From positions 1,675,001 to 1,739,000 of the forward strand of contig JAWQEG010001559.1 in NCBI GenBank assembly GCA_033782935.1: a stretch of 64,000 nucleotides of DNA. Direction: 5' to 3'. Below the pieces are notes generated by a model. That model was not told the DNA's origin and made no database searches. It saw only the letters and a list, made by a program, of their open reading frames with translations. Of the stretch, positions 1 to 10,697 are shown one piece after another; positions within the stretch are counted from its first letter, which is position 1; each line of letters opens with the position of its first letter. Source of the stretch: Petrolisthes cinctipes (Eukaryota; Arthropoda; Malacostraca; Decapoda; Porcellanidae). The position numbers were made by a program, and so were the translations under genes.

Positions 1-156
1 GTTATTTTGTCATCCAATGACTTTACAACACTCACCAGACAACAAGCAGCCTTCATTGAGCAACGATTAATTGTGTGTGAGTGTGAGTGTGTGTGTCTTG
101 CTGAGCTGAATCCCGCACCAATGGAACTGAGAATGGATCAGAAATTTATCTAGTAA

Positions 157-360
157 TTTTCGTATATCCGAGATAAGATTGTAGCTCTCCATGAAGCAGG
201 GTATACCCTGACGCACATAGGGCGTATGGTGGACGTAAATAGTACAAAATTTACGAGAGCATACGCCGCGAGGAGTAATCAGGAAATTTGGCAGACTTGC
301 GTGCTAGATAGATTACATCTAGTCCGTAATAGACAGGAGGGGTGGGTGGTATTGTATTAA
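157..360 (+). pseudogene. possible Tc1/mariner-like transposase HTH remnant
   Basis: A frame open from 157 to the TAA at 358 reads DKIVALHEAGYTLTHIGRMV and onward, the shape of the first helix-turn-helix of Tc1/mariner or Pax-type transposases (alternating hydrophobics, 'ALHEAG', then 'IGR'). Two stops lie just upstream (151-156), the frame ends soon after the first helix-turn-helix, and there is no DDE catalytic region or terminal inverted repeat nearby. I read it as a short decayed scrap. It could be a chance open frame; the resemblance is by eye only. Confidence 0.3.
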
Positions 361-767
361 GAACAACTTTTTTTAACTTTTTTTTCTTATTCAGGAGTAA
401 CTCTGTTCAGCTCAGTCGAATATAAGAATCTTTCATTTACAATAACAGCCACGGATAATAATGATTATTCCTGACTATGCCACTTTTGGAAATGTGACTT
501 GTTGGGTCTCCCGATGACATTAACTTTAAAAAAGCACTTTGAGGTCATCTTACACGAGAAGGGTAGTAACGTCTATTTACTTTTAAATGGTAATTGAGTC
601 GACCTAACTGAAAAACAGGGTGTGTCTGTTACCCCTTCCCCTTCTCTTCCTGCACATAACCCTCTGATGAGAGTGACCAGAAACCTTTCTCTGCCAGTCA
701 TATACCCCTTGTTAGCCTGGTCGACATTTCTGCCAACTTAAATTGCCCTCTGTGGCTGCAGCAGACG
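361..767. other. no gene seen
   Basis: AT-rich sequence with no supported coding region. Bases 640-767 are more GC-rich and form the target site into which the LINE at 781-1287 inserted; I do not recognise the sequence itself. Confidence 0.5.
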
Positions 768-780
768 ACACGATTTGAGG

Positions 781-1287
781 TTGATTGATTGACTGATTGA
801 TAGATGCCACTAGGCATCTGGCAACGCAACAGCTAGGGTCATATACAGCCCAATATAATAATAAATTCTAAGGATTTCAAAAAGGGAAAATCAGCGTGAT
901 TAACAGGACATATCAACTATATCTCACATTTTACTAAAATAATCCAATTAACTTATAAAATTCACAACTTGCACAAAGGAGAGGGTGCTCCCTCCCACAC
1001 TACTAGCCTGAGAGAGACTATAAGAACCGTCTCCCACCTGGTACACGGAGAGGCACCTACGACGGAGTTCCCCTAGGCTGGGACACTCCACAAGAAGATA
1101 CCGCACTGTCAAAGGAACTAGACAATCATCACAGTAGGGAGGGGGAGCCCTCTCCATTAAAAATCAATGAGTCAAACGTGAGTGGCCAATGAGAAGACGG
1201 GAAAGAGCCGTCTCCCACCGGCGGGACAGGCCGCTGTAGCTCCACAAACCGATGCGCTGGAGGATGCCACGGAGCTTGTTAGCCCTC
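781..1287 (-). mobile_element. 5'-truncated LINE (RNase H LINE family 1, copy A)
   Basis: This is the 3' end of a non-LTR retrotransposon inserted on the minus strand. Read on the minus strand it holds the end of ORF2, a 3' UTR and a tail of ATCA-type tetranucleotides, seen on the plus strand as TTGA repeats at 781-804. Perfect 13-bp direct repeats (ACACGATTTGAGG) flank it at 768-780 and 1288-1300, the signature of target-primed reverse transcription. The same family occurs at 1486-3425, 29597-35906, 35918-37011 and from 60928. The 5' truncation lies in the region just after RNase H. Confidence 0.92.
948..1157 (-). pseudogene. LINE family 1 ORF2, C-terminal zinc-binding tail
   Basis: A fragment of about 69 residues carries YCDDC, then H-less ...VRYLLVEC, matching the YCDDC-x-VRHLIIEC tail of copies B and C, the Cys/His cluster normally found at the end of ORF2 in these LINEs. 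The His of the cluster is Tyr in this copy (VRYL versus VRHL), and the last residues diverge from copy B. Only the terminal part of the polyprotein is present, so no enzymatic activity remains. Confidence 0.85.
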
Positions 1288-1486
1288 ACACGATTTGAGG
1301 AGTTTCAGGCTCGAGTAACTATACAGCCTGCACCAACACTGAACAGATTATAACAAAAATATTACTAACACCGAAACTATCAAACTGAACAACAACAGCA
1401 AAAGAGTGTATAAAATATAAACATACATGGTATTATTAACCACTGTAATCACTTTAAGCATGAGAAAACTCGCTTAATTAGAAATC

Positions 1487-3187
1487 TCCTGGGCCAGACA
1501 ACATCCCATAAGCAATGTTACGACACTTGGGTGAGGAGGCGATCTCATTTCTTTTAGCTTTATATAAAATAATCTGGCTGGAGGGTGTCTTCCCTTCTGG
1601 GTGGAGGGTTGCTACCATCCTTCCTTTCCTCAAGCCGGGCAAGGACTCTGGTGTTGCCCTCAATTACCTACCAATTGCCTTGACCTCCTGTCTCTGTAAA
1701 CTATTTGAAAAGATGGCGAATGTCAGACTGGTATACTTCTTGGAACGGGGTGAGTTTCTGTCTCCGTCCCAGTCTGGCTTTCGTAAACACCGTTCCACTA
1801 CAGATGCTCTAGTCAGGTTGGAAACTGCTGCATGTGAGGCCTTTGCACGTCATCAACACCTTGTCTGTGTACTCTTTGATTTAGAGAAAGCCTATGACAC
1901 TACATGGCATCCTACAACAACTCCATTTATATGGCCTGCGGAGTCGCCTTCCACGCTTTCTTAAGGAGTTTCTCAGTGGTAGCAATGAGGCTTGGTACCA
2001 CCCACTCAACATCTGTTGCACAGGAGGAGGGCATCCCCCAGGGAAGCGTCCTCAGTGTCACATTGTTTGCAGTATCAATTAAAGCCATTGCCTCATCCAT
2101 TCCAGACGGTATAGCTAACTCGATGTACGTTGACGACCTGGCAGTCTGGTTTGCTGCTTCATGTATGTCAGTGTTGGAGCGGCGCATGCAGCTTGCCCTT
2201 GTCACGGTGTCACGTTGGACTGGTTCTCATGGGTTTCTATTTTCTCCCTCCAAGACAGTTGCTATGCACTTCTGCCGCATCCGAGGCGTCCATCCCGATC
2301 AGGACTTATTCATGTAAGGTCATCGGATACGTTGTGTCGAGGAGACTCGCTTTTTGGGTCTCCTTTTTGACAAACGTTTGACTTGGGTTCCCCACTTATG
2401 TACACTTAAGGTCTCTTGCCTCAAGGCTCTTAACAAGTTGAGGGTCCTGGGCCATACGTCCTGGGGGGCTGATCGGGCCACCCTCCTCTGCCTATACCAT
2501 GTTCTTATTAGGTCAAAACTCGACTATGGGTGTGAGGTGTACTCTTCTGCCAACGATGCCCGTCTCAGACTTTTAGACCCTGTTCATCATGCTGGAGTAT
2601 GTTCTTGAGTGGCTTGTCCTCCTGGGTCGTCGTGGCCGCAAAGTCACTTTTTGTTGGGTCCCGGCCCATGTGGGTGTCGATGGGAATGAGCGGGCTGACG
2701 CCCTGGCTAAGGTTGCGGTCTCCAATTCTCGGCCTCCTGCCGGGCGTCATCCTGTTCCTGCAGTGGACCTTCGACCCTACATAAATGCTACCGTTCGTTT
2801 CTGCTGGCAGGACAGATGGGATGCTGTCGGGGCTAACAAGCTCTGCGACACTGCCAGCGCCTTGGTTTGTGGAGCTACAGTGGCCTGTCCCGCCGGTGGG
2901 AGACGGCTCTTGTCCATCTCCGCATTGGCCACACATTATTGACTCATTGCTTTTTAATGTTGAGGGCTCACCCTCCCTACTGTGATGATTGTCTGGTCCC
3001 TTTGACAGTACGGCATCTTATTATCGAGTGTCCCAGCCTTGTGGACCTTCGTCATAGGCACCTCTCCGAGTACCAGGTGGGTGACGGTTCTTACAGTCTC
3101 TCCCAGGTGCTCAGGGAGGAGGCTTGTAGTGTGGGAGGGAACACCCTCTCCTATGTGGAGGAAGCTGGCCTTCTCCACAAAATATGA
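1487..3187 (+). pseudogene. LINE ORF2 remnant: RT, partial RNase H, C-terminal zinc tail
   Basis: Reverse transcriptase of the I superfamily. Visible in order: the fingers motif near 1487, 'FLKPGKDSG', 'FDLEKAYDTTWH' (first catalytic Asp region, 1875-1910), 'GIPQGSVLS' (about 2030) and the catalytic YVDD box (about 2125-2140). After the internal deletion come the RNase H segment WVPAHVGVDGNERADALAK (about 2655-2715) and a C-terminal YCDDC...HLIIEC tail ending at 3187. The frame is broken by a small deletion at about 1910, a TAA where copy C has TAT (2315-2317), the 640-bp deletion and a further shift near 2900. The protein cannot be made intact. Confidence 0.88.
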
Positions 3188-3404
3188 TTTTATGATATTT
3201 ATGGTTTTTAGATGGTTTAATTTTTTTTTTTTTTTATGTTGAATGGTTCTTTTATAAATAATGTGCTTTTTAGTTTGTGTGTCTTTTAATCATGGTGCCT
3301 ATCCCTTTCGGGTATTCATGTTTTATTAATTATGTAGATAACAATTTTATGTTGGGTGGTATATGACCTTAGCTATTGCGCCGCCAGATGCCTAGTTGCA
3401 TCAA

Positions 3405-3425
3405 AATCAATCAATCAATCAATCA
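3405..3425 (+). repeat. (AATC)n LINE 3' tail
   Basis: Five AATC units close LINE copy B. The same tetranucleotide tail ends copies A and C, so it is part of the element's 3' end rather than an independent microsatellite. Confidence 0.85.
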
Positions 3426-4670
3426 ACTCCATGACATCATAGCCTAGTGATGGGTGACGTCAGCACTGGCTGTGCGATCAGACAGTTGATTGGCTGCCTG
3501 GGAGCTGTGGTGACGAGCCAGTGTACAAAGTGGAATAATGCAACAGGGGCTCGTCTACCATCCCGGGCAAGACATGGAACGGATCTGGCAAAGATGAACT
3601 CAAGTCATCTTTTACAGAAGGACGGCGGCGGTGGTGTCCGTGTATAATATTGTTGACTTTTCATCATATCATGAAAATATGAAATTGAAGTATTTGTGCA
3701 CAAATAAAGGTGTAAATTTATTCAAATATTATAATTATTAAATTGTATTTGCTAAATGTACGTCAATTTATGTGAAGATAAAAATATTGTTCATTGGTAC
3801 TGAAAGCACGGCACCACCGCATTATAAACAAAACACACTCATGTGTAATTAGAGCAGACAAGCTACAGTAGTTATGGTTTAATTTCACAAATATTTCCTG
3901 TTCATGGACAACTCCTTTTACATTCATCTACATTAGACATTGATACAAGCATTGCTTTGTTTGTGTGAAGCCTTTTGGGGGTAAAACAACGTCAAAATAT
4001 ACTGACAGCCTTTCAAAAATCATTTCAACATATAAAAACGAGAATAATAATACCTTAACACCTTAATTAATATTAGTACTTAGATACCCCAGTTAGGTAT
4101 GTTTGGTTATTTTTGGATTATACGATTCACCAACCCAAACTGGATTCTATGAGATTATATTGTAACTTCTAATAGATTACAATGCAGAGGACAACTAGGA
4201 TATCATACCTTTCTAAGCCTGTAGTATATTGATTCATGACATAATTACAACTTCAAATTGGACCTATACTGTAAATGAATTTGCAAGAAGCTTGAGGAGA
4301 GATAGCGGATATCTCTTCTATATTAACTAACTGGGCGTCACTGAGCATGTTTTAGTTTATGATACCTATTATGATAGGTGGATTTAATTAAGCCATATGC
4401 AACCTTGGAGCAAATGGCACTTTTGTGGAGCAGTTTTATATGAAAAACAGAAGTCATGCTTGCTTTTTGTTGTAAACAAACGACTCCGTGACGTAATTCC
4501 GTACGGTTAGTGACGTCATTAACGGATGTCGAATCCGTACAAACGGGCTAATGTGAACCGGGCATAATTACATGTTTTGTGAGATTTCCGCTATCCAGCT
4601 GGTGATGAAATCTTAGGCGCCACCCATATTTTTATTGTATACTAAATTAGTCACACACACACACACATAC
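3426..4670. other. no gene seen; intron sequence of the CFAP157-like gene
   Basis: The first 220 bp are GC-richer and unrecognised; the rest is AT-rich. Because the exon at 4671-4801 has a canonical donor facing this side, the stretch should be intron. I looked on the minus strand for a further coiled-coil exon and saw none convincing, so the next exon probably lies left of the window. Confidence 0.5.
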
Positions 4671-4801
4671 CTGTCCTTGAGGAAAGTGATGACATCGGTC
4701 TTGTCTCTTTGTAGTAGCTGATATTGTGTCCTGGCATGCTGCTCTGCCTCGTCCAGTTGGTCACATCGAGTTGATGAGCGTCGCAACTTTACGTCCAGTG
4801 C
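4671..4801 (-). CDS. CFAP157-like coiled-coil protein, internal exon
   Basis: A 131-nt minus-strand exon bounded by an AG acceptor (4803-4802) and a good donor (CAG|GTATGT, intron from 4670). It encodes 43 codons plus two bases: starts ALDVKLRRSS, contains CDQLDEAEQ and ends DKTDVITFLKD. The heptad-like pattern and the 'K-x-(D/E)-(I/V)-(I/V)-x-FLK' ending resemble the first conserved block of CFAP157, a ciliary and sperm-axoneme coiled-coil protein. Joined in phase 0 to the exon at 28185-28025, it continues YYLNQIQ into ALDVKL with the spacing expected of that family. BBOF1 or another coiled-coil ciliary protein is the alternative. That it is a real exon is likelier than the exact family name. 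A solo LTR lies 32 nt upstream of the acceptor. Confidence 0.7.
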
Positions 4802-4833
4802 CTGTCACATCAATCACACAATTTTATTGTTAT

Positions 4834-5390
4834 TGAGACAGTAAGGAAGCTCCATATGCATCTACCTGGGTGAACAGACTCTAGAATACATGGTACAGTT
4901 TATTTGGTAACATTCAAGGGTGCAGTACATATGATATGGGGGAAGGCCAGCCTGCCGATGTTGCGTCGTGGAGAGTCAGTAGTTACAGTGTCGCTTGTGT
5001 AGTAGTGTAAGGGCAGGGGAACAGCGTGTGGACATAGTGCAAACACGTGGACTTCAGGTGTGTGACGACGGCAGGTACGGTAGGTCCTTCCTCCTTAGTA
5101 GCTCACTGGGATAGTCTCTCTCACAAGCGCCGCTCCGTTCTTTTATATCTTTGCTCTAGGTTCCCGTATGTAGCATCATTCACGTTATCACGCCATCCCC
5201 TGACCTACTACACCCACCTTAGTTCATACCTGGAGGAAGCGGAAGGCTGGCAGCCGGGTTCCCAAGGGTATGCTAAGCTGAGCCATGGCTTGTCTGGGAC
5301 GGGGAGATCACAAAGAAACAGGGGGCAGCGTACCAGCACATGGAATATATATATATAGGAATATGGAGTGGTGCGTATGCCACCACTACA
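4834..5390 (-). mobile_element. solo LTR of the CsRn1-type Gypsy element
   Basis: A 557-bp sequence matching, in reverse orientation, the LTRs at 40968-41535 and 53751-54339, from the conserved end (CTGTTTCA, here CTGTCTCA) to the start TGTAGTGGTG. It is flanked by TTAT on both sides (4830-4833 and 5391-5394), a 4-bp duplication as expected for Gypsy-type integration. There is no internal region, so it arose by LTR-LTR recombination. It is more diverged than the pair on the right. Confidence 0.85.
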
Positions 5391-6280
5391 TTATACCCTG
5401 TTCTGACAGGGGAAGAGAGACACACAAAGTAATTGTACGGACTCACTGGTTGTACGGACAACCAAACACCACAATCTTTATACAAGTTCAGTGAATACAC
5501 AAAAAATATTGACATTTCCCAAGTAGTAGTCAGCATACCCAAAGCTCTATGTTCCTGATTTGAGGTACACATTAATATTTTTATAGATATACACATAATT
5601 ATATTAATATGGTTTGAATTGTGCTTTCACACATACAAAATTAGAGTTCATCAAAGTCCGATTGATATATGCATTCGCTATACACACCCCCACTAACACA
5701 TATACATATCACTCTACAATTGCATCCCCATTACAAGGTCGATATGTGTTAAACTTCAATAACGAAAACCAACCATCGAAGAGACCACAGTCTCACAGAC
5801 ACCACCCACACACAAGCTTCTCCACGTGCACCTTTGTACACAGACATACACACTCTGTGTGTACAGAGTGTGGAACCACGAGCTCACTCATCATAGGGTT
5901 GCTTCTACCTGACTAGAGAGAGAGATAGGTTGTGGAGGGGCTGGTAGAGTGTTGCCACCATCCACTGAAAGTTTCAATGGAGGCATTCACTGGTGAGAGG
6001 GAGAGACGGGAAGGAGGGCTGATGGTGGCTGGGGATGACTGTATGAGCGACGTGAGTAAAGACATGACAGGATGAGTTGACTTAGTTTGGTATACGAGTT
6101 AGATGAACATGGGGATATGTAATAACTGATTAATATTTTTGAGTTGGGTATATAACTGACAACACTAACTGCCACACTAAGCTCACCAATGTGAACTGTG
6201 TGATTGTTAGCTTAAAAATTTCAAGTAATAAAAAATTATGTTATCCATCGCAACATAGCATTCAATAAATACATAACCAA
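5391..6280. other. no gene seen; small perfect hairpin
   Basis: Intron sequence without recognised coding potential. It contains a 9-bp perfect inverted repeat with a 6-nt loop at 5849-5872 (CACACTCTG ... CAGAGTGTG) next to a CA-rich patch. No function is inferred. Confidence 0.4.
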
Positions 6281-6470
6281 ATGATTAATTCAACGCTTAC
6301 CACAAATTCACAGTTTCTATTAAACATTGACGAATCAGAGGTGACGAACATGAATTATTCTCTTTGTCGAGAGCATAATGATTAATTCAACGTTTACCAT
6401 AAATCCGCGATTTTTATTAAATCTTGACGAATCAGAGGTGACAAACAAATTCTCTTTGTCGAGAGCATTA
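6281..6470 (+). repeat. 97-bp tandem duplication
   Basis: Two adjacent diverged copies with a 97-bp period, both beginning ATGATTAATTCAACG (6281 and 6378) and both ending with CTCTTTGTCGAGAGCAT. About 85-90 percent of positions match by eye. This is a local segmental duplication, not coding. Confidence 0.8.
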
Positions 6471-6737
6471 GACGAGCCATTTGCTTGATTGTCAGCATTA
6501 ATAATTAAGTCTTGTGAGTGAAAATCAGACGTTACCCTCATCTAACAATCGGAAATCAGTCCCGCTGCAACCTTGGTGGAGGGCCCGGTAACAGTGTGGA
6601 CGTTCTCCTAGCGCTTTGCCTGCATTGTTGTTTGTGTTGTTTGTGCATTCTTGTTTGTATGCTGTTGTTTCTGTGGTGTGTTTGGTGTTGTTTGTCTCTT
6701 CTGATTCTGTGTTCTGCTTTGTTGTGGTTCTGCTTGT

Positions 6738-7394
6738 GTGAGTCCATGGCTGATTGTGTGGTCAGTTGTTCGTGTTCAGTTGTTTGCCTCCCATCTAGGC
6801 CTTGCCCTGTCCTCGGTCACTCCGCAGCTCAGGTTGCAGCCGTCCACCTCCTCAACCTCTACCAAGCGACGCGTTGATGCCTTGTCCGACTCCTTGCAGG
6901 ACTCCGATGGTGTGTACTGTTTGCCTCCGGCTGCCAAGACGGCGAAGAGTGCTTCAGCTGTGCAAGACATACCTTCTCTGCCTCATGCTGCTATTTCTTC
7001 CTTGTATACCCACTCCTTGCCCTCGTCAAACCTTCCTGCATTTGCCCCGAGAAATGCCTATGTCAAGCTGTCCTTCTCTGAAAACCCATCTACGGACACA
7101 AAGCTGCGTTGATTGTCTGATATCAACTGGGCTTTCAAACTGCAGCGTGAACTGGCTGAAGTCAAGATGGCTGCTGTCACCTCCCGGTTTGTCTACATCT
7201 ATAGGAAGCGTCAGGACATCATTGATAGAGTCAAAGCTGGTGAATTTTGGTCTCTGCCTCTCATTCTTCAAGATTCACCTGAGAGGCCTTGTAAGTTCCC
7301 CAGCTACACCCTTACCCATTTTCCTATTGATGTTGACCCGAAACTTGCCGAGAGATACCCTGGTGTGTACTCTGCCCATCGTTTTCTCCAGTAG
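6738..7394 (+). pseudogene. LINE family 3 ORF1, 5' half
   Basis: N-terminal half of the nucleic-acid-binding ORF1 protein: a Ser/Pro-rich leader (to about 7110), one in-frame stop at 7110-7112, then a region beginning LSDINWAFKLQRELAEVKMA with an RRM-like or PRE-like pattern (RFVYIYRKRQD, FPIDVDP) that ends at the insertion point of the neighbouring LINE. It continues at 10689. It would coat the element RNA in the cytoplasm. It is inactivated by the stop and the insertion. Confidence 0.7.
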
Positions 7395-10300
7395 GAGGCT
7401 GGAGACACCAGCCGAACAGGGCAGTACTCCTCGGGTGGACACTGGATTGGTGATAGGGAGGGTTGGAACTCCCGTTTCACCTGTCTGTTCACCTTTGCTG
7501 ATCTTTTTCTTGTCTCACATACACTGCGAATAGTCCAACATACTCCCAAAGACATCACTCTCTTCCTATTTTCACAATATAAACAAACACATTAAACACC
7601 ACACCCTTTGTCCAAATACATATCCCCCCAAATTGAATAATTAAAAAATTATGAACAGAATTAAAAATCAAGCCTCGGAGGCCCCTGGGGATGGGCCAGT
7701 AAACTCCCCTCGGCCTGGACTTTTTATGGACGACCCCCCGAGATGCCCTGGACCATTGCCTGACTCACTCTTTATAAACTTCTGCAACATTCGTGGTCTT
7801 TCTTTCAACTTCTCTTCTGTTGAACACCACCTCTTCTCCGCTGAACCTCATCTTCTCTTCCTCACCGAAACCCAGATCTCAGCATCAACTGACAGCAACC
7901 CATACTCTGTCTCTTCTTACTTTCTCTATCCTCAGTTTCGTGCCAAAAGCGGCTGTTGCGTATACATATGCAACAACCTCACCTGTTCTCGTGTTCCCGA
8001 ACTTGACTCTTCTGAATTCTCAACCCTCTGGCTTCGGCTAACCTGTTACTCTCAAACTAAATACATCTGTGCTGTATATCTCTCTCCTAAATCTACTGAC
8101 TATCCAAAATTCTTTGACTATCTTACCTCAAAAGTGGAACACATTCTATCTCATTCTCCTTTCTCAGAAATCTCCATTTTAGAAGATTTCAATGTTCACC
8201 ACCGCCTTTGGCTTTCGTCTTCCTTCAATGATCCAACTGGTGAACAAACCTTCATCTTTTCCATCCTCAACGACCTAGAGCAATTAAATCAGTAGCCTAC
8301 CCTACCCATATTCCAGACCGCCTTGGAGATCAGCCTAATATGCTTGACTTATTCCTAACCTCTCATCCTTCTGCTTATACTTTTGAACTTTTCTCTCCAT
8401 TAGGCTCCTCCGATCACAATCTTATTTTAGTATCTTGCCTTATCGCTCCAGTAAGACCTTTGGACCCTCCTAGGAAGTGGCGTCTGTGGCATTACAGCGC
8501 TGCCAACTGGGATGATCTGAGGGACTGCTTTCAATATTTCCCAAGGAATTATTTTTGCTTTCGTGACCGGGGTCCCTCTGAGTGTGCTGCACGCATCTCG
8601 GAGGTGATCCTCTCGGGCATGGAGGCATACATTCCATATTCTTTCCCTCTTACTAATTCACGAAACTCTTGGTTTAATCACGCTTGTTCTACTGCTGTCA
8701 ACAACAACAACAACAAGAAGGAGGCTTTCAGACTGTTCCGACGCCTTCAAACTGATGAATCTCGTGCTCTGTATATTTCTGCTCGGAATCGTGCCAAATC
8801 TGTTCTCCGACTGGCCAAAAAATCCTTCATCCGTGCCAAGTGCAATGACCTGTCCAACTCTTCCACCTCTCGTTCATTCTGGCATCTAGCGAAAAATCTC
8901 TCCAGTAACTTTACTTCTTCCTCTTTCCTTCCTCTCATCCTTCCTGATGGAATTGCTGCCATTTCTTCATCTGATAAAGCTGACCTCTTCTCTCAAACCT
9001 TTGCCTCTAACTCCACACTTGACGATTCCGGTTCTGTTCCTCCAACCCCGCCCCCCTCTGACTTACTTATGCCTGTCATCAGAATCTCTTCAAAGGACAT
9101 ATATTCTGCCCTCTCCAGACTTAACACTCGGAAGGCGTACAGGCCTAATGAAATTGCTCCGGTTGTCCTCAAGAAGTGTGCTTCAGTGCTGACACCCTGC
9201 CTAGGCAAACTGTTCTGTCTTTGTCTATCATCTAACATTTTTCCTTCTTGCTGAAGGTTTGCTCTGATCCAACCTGTTCCGAAGAAAGGTGACCTCTCCC
9301 AACCCTCCAACTATCGCACCATTGCCTTGACCTCATGCCTAACTAAAGTCTTCGAATTTGTTCTTAACTCCAAAATTCATAAACACCTTACTTGCCATGA
9401 TCTTCTTTCAGATCGTCCGTACGGTGTCCGTCAGGGACGCTCTACTGGCGATCTTCTCTCCCTCCCTTCTGATTCATGCTCATCCTCTATTCAGAACTTT
9501 GGTGAAACTTTTACTGTTGCCCTCGACATATCCAAAGCTTTTGATAGAGTCTGGCACAAAGATTTAATCTCCAAACTGCCCTCATTCGGTTTCTATCCCT
9601 CTCTCTGCACCTTTATCTCTGATTTCCTTTCTGGCCATTCCATAGCTGCTGTTGTAGATGGTTAATGTTCTTCTTCCAAATCTATTAATAGTGGTGTTCC
9701 TCAGGGTTCTGTTCTATCACCAACTCTCTTTCTCTTTTTCATTAATGAGCTTACCTGTACCTCTTCCCCTATATATCCTATTCCACTATTCCACTCAGTT
9801 TGACAACTGCCCATCCCAGCAGCTCCTCTCCACATCGCGTGATGATGCAATAGCACGCCTGACTTCTGATCTCTCTCTCATTTCCAGCTGGGGCAGAGAG
9901 AACCTTGTGGTTTTTAATGGTCTAAAACACAGTTCCATCATCTTTCAACTCGTACTACTCTTCCTGTTGACTATCACCTCTCCTTCAACGACACACAACT
10001 TGATCTTTCTCCTTCTCTAAATATTCTTGGAGTCTCTTTCTCTCACAATCTCTCCTGGAGAGACCATATTACCTCTCTAGCTAAAACCACTTCAAAGAAG
10101 TTGGGTGCGCTATGCAGATTCCGTGAATACTTCACCCCCACATAGTTACTGTCTCCGTACAGAGGTCTCAGCTGCCCCTGTATGGAGTATGGCTCTCATG
10201 TGTGGGGTGGCTCAACCTTCACAACACTCCTGGAGAAGGTGGAATCAAAGGCTTTTCGTCTCCTCAACTCTCCTCCTCTCATTGATTCAGTACAACCTCT

Positions 10301-10697
10301 CTCTCTTCGCTGCAATGTTGCATCACTTTCTCTCTTCTATCGCTATTACACTGGACAATGCTCTTCTGAACTCTCTCAATGTATGCTTCCTCCCTTCAGG
10401 AGAGCATGCAACACACGCCAAGCCTCTCATTCTCACCCCTTTTCGGTCCAACTCCCTAATGCAAGACTTAACCGATACTCTCAATCTCTCATATACACAA
10501 CTGGTTAACTCTGGAACACTCTACCTTCATCCATCTTTCCACCTTACTACGACTTATATTCCTTCAAACGCAATGTGTCTAGGCATCTCGAACGAAATTG
10601 GACATGATTTTGGACCACTCTCACTGTACTACGCAGATGAGGATGACGAGTAGGCTCACAACCTTTAGTCCCCATATTTGTAGATATAGAAAAAAAA
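7395..10697 (+). mobile_element. Jockey-like LINE (family 2) nested in family 3
   Basis: A LINE with a 5' leader (7395-7650), one long decayed endonuclease-RT frame (7651-10607) and a short 3' end with an A-run (10689-10697). It sits exactly in the ORF1 frame of the surrounding LINE. No RNase H domain is visible after RT, unlike the other LINEs here, which fits a Jockey-type element. Duplicated target bases are too short to call because the boundary falls in an A-run. Confidence 0.82.
7651..10607 (+). pseudogene. LINE family 2 ORF2: APE endonuclease and RT, catalytic box deleted
   Basis: The apurinic-type endonuclease runs from FINFCNIRGL (7765) through LFLTETQIS and DFNVHHRLW to GSSDHNLI (about 8405-8428). 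RT begins around 8950 and shows PVPKKGDL, LTSCLTKVFE, LDISKAFDRVWHK (about 9520) and SGVPQGSVLSPTLF (about 9690-9735). Immediately after FINEL the sequence jumps to a downstream segment: the expected YADD box is missing, removed by a small deletion near 9765-9790. Further breaks include stops at 8293 and 9252 and a frame change at 9661. The tail (MEYGSHVWGGS... FKRNVSRHLE) ends at 10607. It cannot reverse transcribe. Confidence 0.82.

Larger units (their letters stand above)
1486..3425 (+). mobile_element. LINE family 1, copy B, truncated and internally deleted
   Basis: Starts abruptly inside the RT domain (SPGPDNI motif, about 1487) and runs through RT, part of RNase H, the C-terminal Cys/His tail and 3' UTR to an AATC repeat tail at 3405-3425. 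Compared with copy C (29597-35906) about 640 bp is missing at about 2603, removing the RT thumb end and the first half of RNase H. No clear target-site duplication was found. Upstream of 1486 the sequence is unrelated to the family. Confidence 0.9.

Noticed and set aside
4480..4570. Possible MITE shared with about 55935-56140 (GTCCGTA, TGAACCGG phrases)
   Set aside because: Only short phrases match; no common length, termini or target duplication.
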